Origin: Peptoniphilus faecalis
GTDB lineage: Bacteria > Bacillota > Clostridia > Tissierellales > Peptoniphilaceae
NCBI RefSeq assembly: GCF_012976305.1
Contig: NZ_JABDSR010000004.1
Coordinates: forward strand, 1 to 64,000
Reading direction: 5' to 3'
Length of the DNA: 64,000 bases
This document shows positions 62,642-64,000 of the stretch, one piece after another (within the stretch, counting starts at the first letter, position 1; the number at the start of each line of letters is the position of its first letter). The position numbers were made by a program, and so were the translations under genes. Below the pieces are notes generated by a model. The model saw only the letters and a list, made by a program, of their open reading frames with translations, had not been told where the DNA came from and did no database searches.

Positions 62642-63716
62642 TTTTGGCAAAAATTTTAAAGTAACTTTATTTGGTCAATCTCATTCTAAGGGAATTGGTA
62701 TTTTAATTGAGGGAATAAGTGCGGGCTATAAAATAAATAGAGATTTAATCGCAAAAAATTTAGATAGAAGAAGACCGGGCAAAAATAAATTCTCAACTGC
62801 AAGATGTGAACTTGATGACTTTCAAATTATAAGTGGTGAAGTTGATGGAATAACTTGTGGTGCTCCTCTTGCTTTTGTAATTGAAAACAAGGACCAAAGA
62901 AGCAGCGACTATGAAAATTTAAAGGACAATCCTCGTCCATCTCACGCAGATTACCCGGCCTATGTAAAATATGGTGGATTTAACGATATTAGAGGTGGCG
63001 GACAATTTTCTGGCAGGATGACGGCTCCAATTGTAATCGCAGGTTCTATTGCAGAAGATTTGCTATTAAACAGAGGAATAAAAATTTTTTCAAGAATAAA
63101 AAGCATTGGGAGTATAAAGGATGTTGAGATAAATTTAAATAATATTGATGAAGAAGTTTTTTATGACTTAAAAAATCAAGAGATACCAGTTTTTGATGAG
63201 CATACAAGAGAAAAAATGGGAAGTGAAATTTTAAAAGCAAAGGAAAGGGAAGATTCTATTGGCGGAATTGTGGAAACTTTTATTTTAAACATGCCAGCGG
63301 GAATTGGAGAACCCTTCTTTGATTCAGTTGAATCAGTTATTTCTCATGCAGTTTTTTCTATTCCAGGAGTTAAGGGAATTGAATTTGGGAGCGGATTTGA
63401 AGCTGCAAAAATGACGGGCAGTAGCCATAATGATGAATATTATTATGATGATGGAAAAGTTAAGACTAAAACAAATAATCATGGTGGAGTAATTGGTGGA
63501 CTTACTACGTCAATGCCAATAATTTTTAGAACTGCAATAAAACCAACTAGCTCCATTGGAAAAACTCAATACACAATATCATTAAAAAATAAAACAAGGG
63601 AAAAGTTAAATATTCATGGAAGGCATGATCCTTCAATTGTGCCTCGTGCATTAGTTGCCATTGAAATGATTTCGGCAATTGCAATTTTAGATTTAGTTAT
63701 GGAAGGTGAAAGATGA
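62631..63716 (+). CDS. aroC: Chorismate synthase
   Basis: 361 residues, FMN-dependent. GQSHSKGIGILIEG, RRRPGKNKFSTAR, PRPSHADYPAYVKYGGFNDIRGGGQFSGRMTAP and GRHDPSIVPRALVAIEM signatures. It makes chorismate from EPSP. It starts 11 bases inside aroA and its stop overlaps the next gene (ATGA). Confidence 0.95.
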   Translation: MSYSFGKNFKVTLFGQSHSKGIGILIEGISAGYKINRDLIAKNLDRRRPGKNKFSTARCELDDFQIISGEVDGITCGAPLAFVIENKDQRSSDYENLKDNPRPSHADYPAYVKYGGFNDIRGGGQFSGRMTAPIVIAGSIAEDLLLNRGIKIFSRIKSIGSIKDVEINLNNIDEEVFYDLKNQEIPVFDEHTREKMGSEILKAKEREDSIGGIVETFILNMPAGIGEPFFDSVESVISHAVFSIPGVKGIEFGSGFEAAKMTGSSHNDEYYYDDGKVKTKTNNHGGVIGGLTTSMPIIFRTAIKPTSSIGKTQYTISLKNKTREKLNIHGRHDPSIVPRALVAIEMISAIAILDLVMEGER

Positions 63717-64000
63717 AAAATTTAGATGAATCGAGAAAAACATTGGATCAAATTGATTCACAAATTGTAGATCTTTTAGAAAATCGAATGAAGATTTCAA
63801 AGGAAATTGGAATTTACAAATTAAATAACAATTTAAATACAGAAGATTCATCACGGGAAGATAAAATTATAAAAAAACTGGAAAATAAAATAGATCCTGA
63901 ATTTAAAAATTCTATAAGACCAATTTATAGTGAAATTTTTAGTGAAAGCAAAAAAATTATTACAAAAGTAAAAAATGAAAATTTTAAATATGGTTTAATT
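63713..64000 (+). CDS. Chorismate mutase (AroQ type), N-terminal part, possibly fused to shikimate dehydrogenase
   Basis: 96 residues visible, cut by the window end. The AroQ fold is clear: LDESRKTLDQIDSQIVDLLENRMKISKEIGIYKLNNN, followed by SREDKIIKKLENK and IRPIYSEIFSESKKI. After the mutase domain the frame continues with FKYGLI, which resembles the first strand of shikimate dehydrogenase (YGLIG). A fused CM-AroE would fit since aroE is otherwise missing here, but a P-protein or T-protein cannot be excluded. Confidence 0.85.
   Translation, partial: MKNLDESRKTLDQIDSQIVDLLENRMKISKEIGIYKLNNNLNTEDSSREDKIIKKLENKIDPEFKNSIRPIYSEIFSESKKIITKVKNENFKYGLI

Overview
The window is AT-rich, low-GC Gram-positive (Firmicutes) DNA that fits an anaerobic, butyrate-forming coccus of the Peptoniphilus/Peptoniphilaceae type. 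The evidence is acetate kinase plus a butyryl-CoA:acetate-type CoA-transferase, a zinc-ribbon L32, a CarD regulator, a T-box in front of ileS, a clostridial type 2 IleRS, an S-layer-homology (SLH) surface protein and many strong AGGAGG ribosome sites with TTG and GTG starts. The genus is inferred from gene content, not proven. No rRNA, tRNA, CRISPR array or prophage was seen.

Layout. 1-2560 is an accessory patch: the tail of an ISL3-family transposase, two copies of an ISL3-like left end, and between them a secreted glycine-zipper protein with a small membrane partner. 2561-7464 holds a ferric-reductase-like heme membrane protein and a 1377-residue SLH protein with two FMN-binding domains, a candidate surface electron-transfer pair. 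7659-13222 is housekeeping (tmcAL, ackA, DUF177, rpmF, a NusG_II/Gx-transporter pair, maf, radC). 13231-17102 is an SGNH hydrolase and a pseudopilin cluster, followed by efp, a CD1247-type acidic protein, pyrC and a DUF4153 membrane protein. 21824-36537 has a CBS-type pyrophosphatase, a BaiN-like flavoprotein, a COG4091 dehydrogenase, an Rrf2 regulator, T-box-controlled ileS, an ArsR regulator, an AddA-like helicase-nuclease, the CoA-transferase, CarD and YacL.

36748-41498 carries phaE-phaC (class III polyhydroxyalkanoate synthase) and a divergent three-gene set (class II aldolase, nucleoside phosphorylase, MtnA-like isomerase) that together would salvage 5'-deoxyadenosine or methylthioadenosine to DHAP plus an aldehyde. 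41581-48614 has a zinc-ribbon membrane protein, a lipoprotein, dnaX-ebfC-recR and ftsH. 48901-56447 is transport and amino-acid metabolism (an atypical DAACS symporter, flavodoxin with DUF3793, gltS, a GNAT protein, a class V aminotransferase and an NhaC-type antiporter behind a structured leader). 56661-59694 is a zinc-uptake unit (zur, znuA, znuC, znuB) with a candidate Zur box. 60370-64000 is a tightly overlapping shikimate operon (aroB-aroA-aroC-chorismate mutase) cut by the window end.

Most notable: the FMN/heme surface redox pair; IleRS with a swapped GXHH signature predicting mupirocin hyper-resistance; the deoxyadenosine/MTA salvage locus; PHA synthase in a likely butyrate producer; a DAACS transporter that lost the acidic-substrate arginine; two genes that seem to start at ATT.
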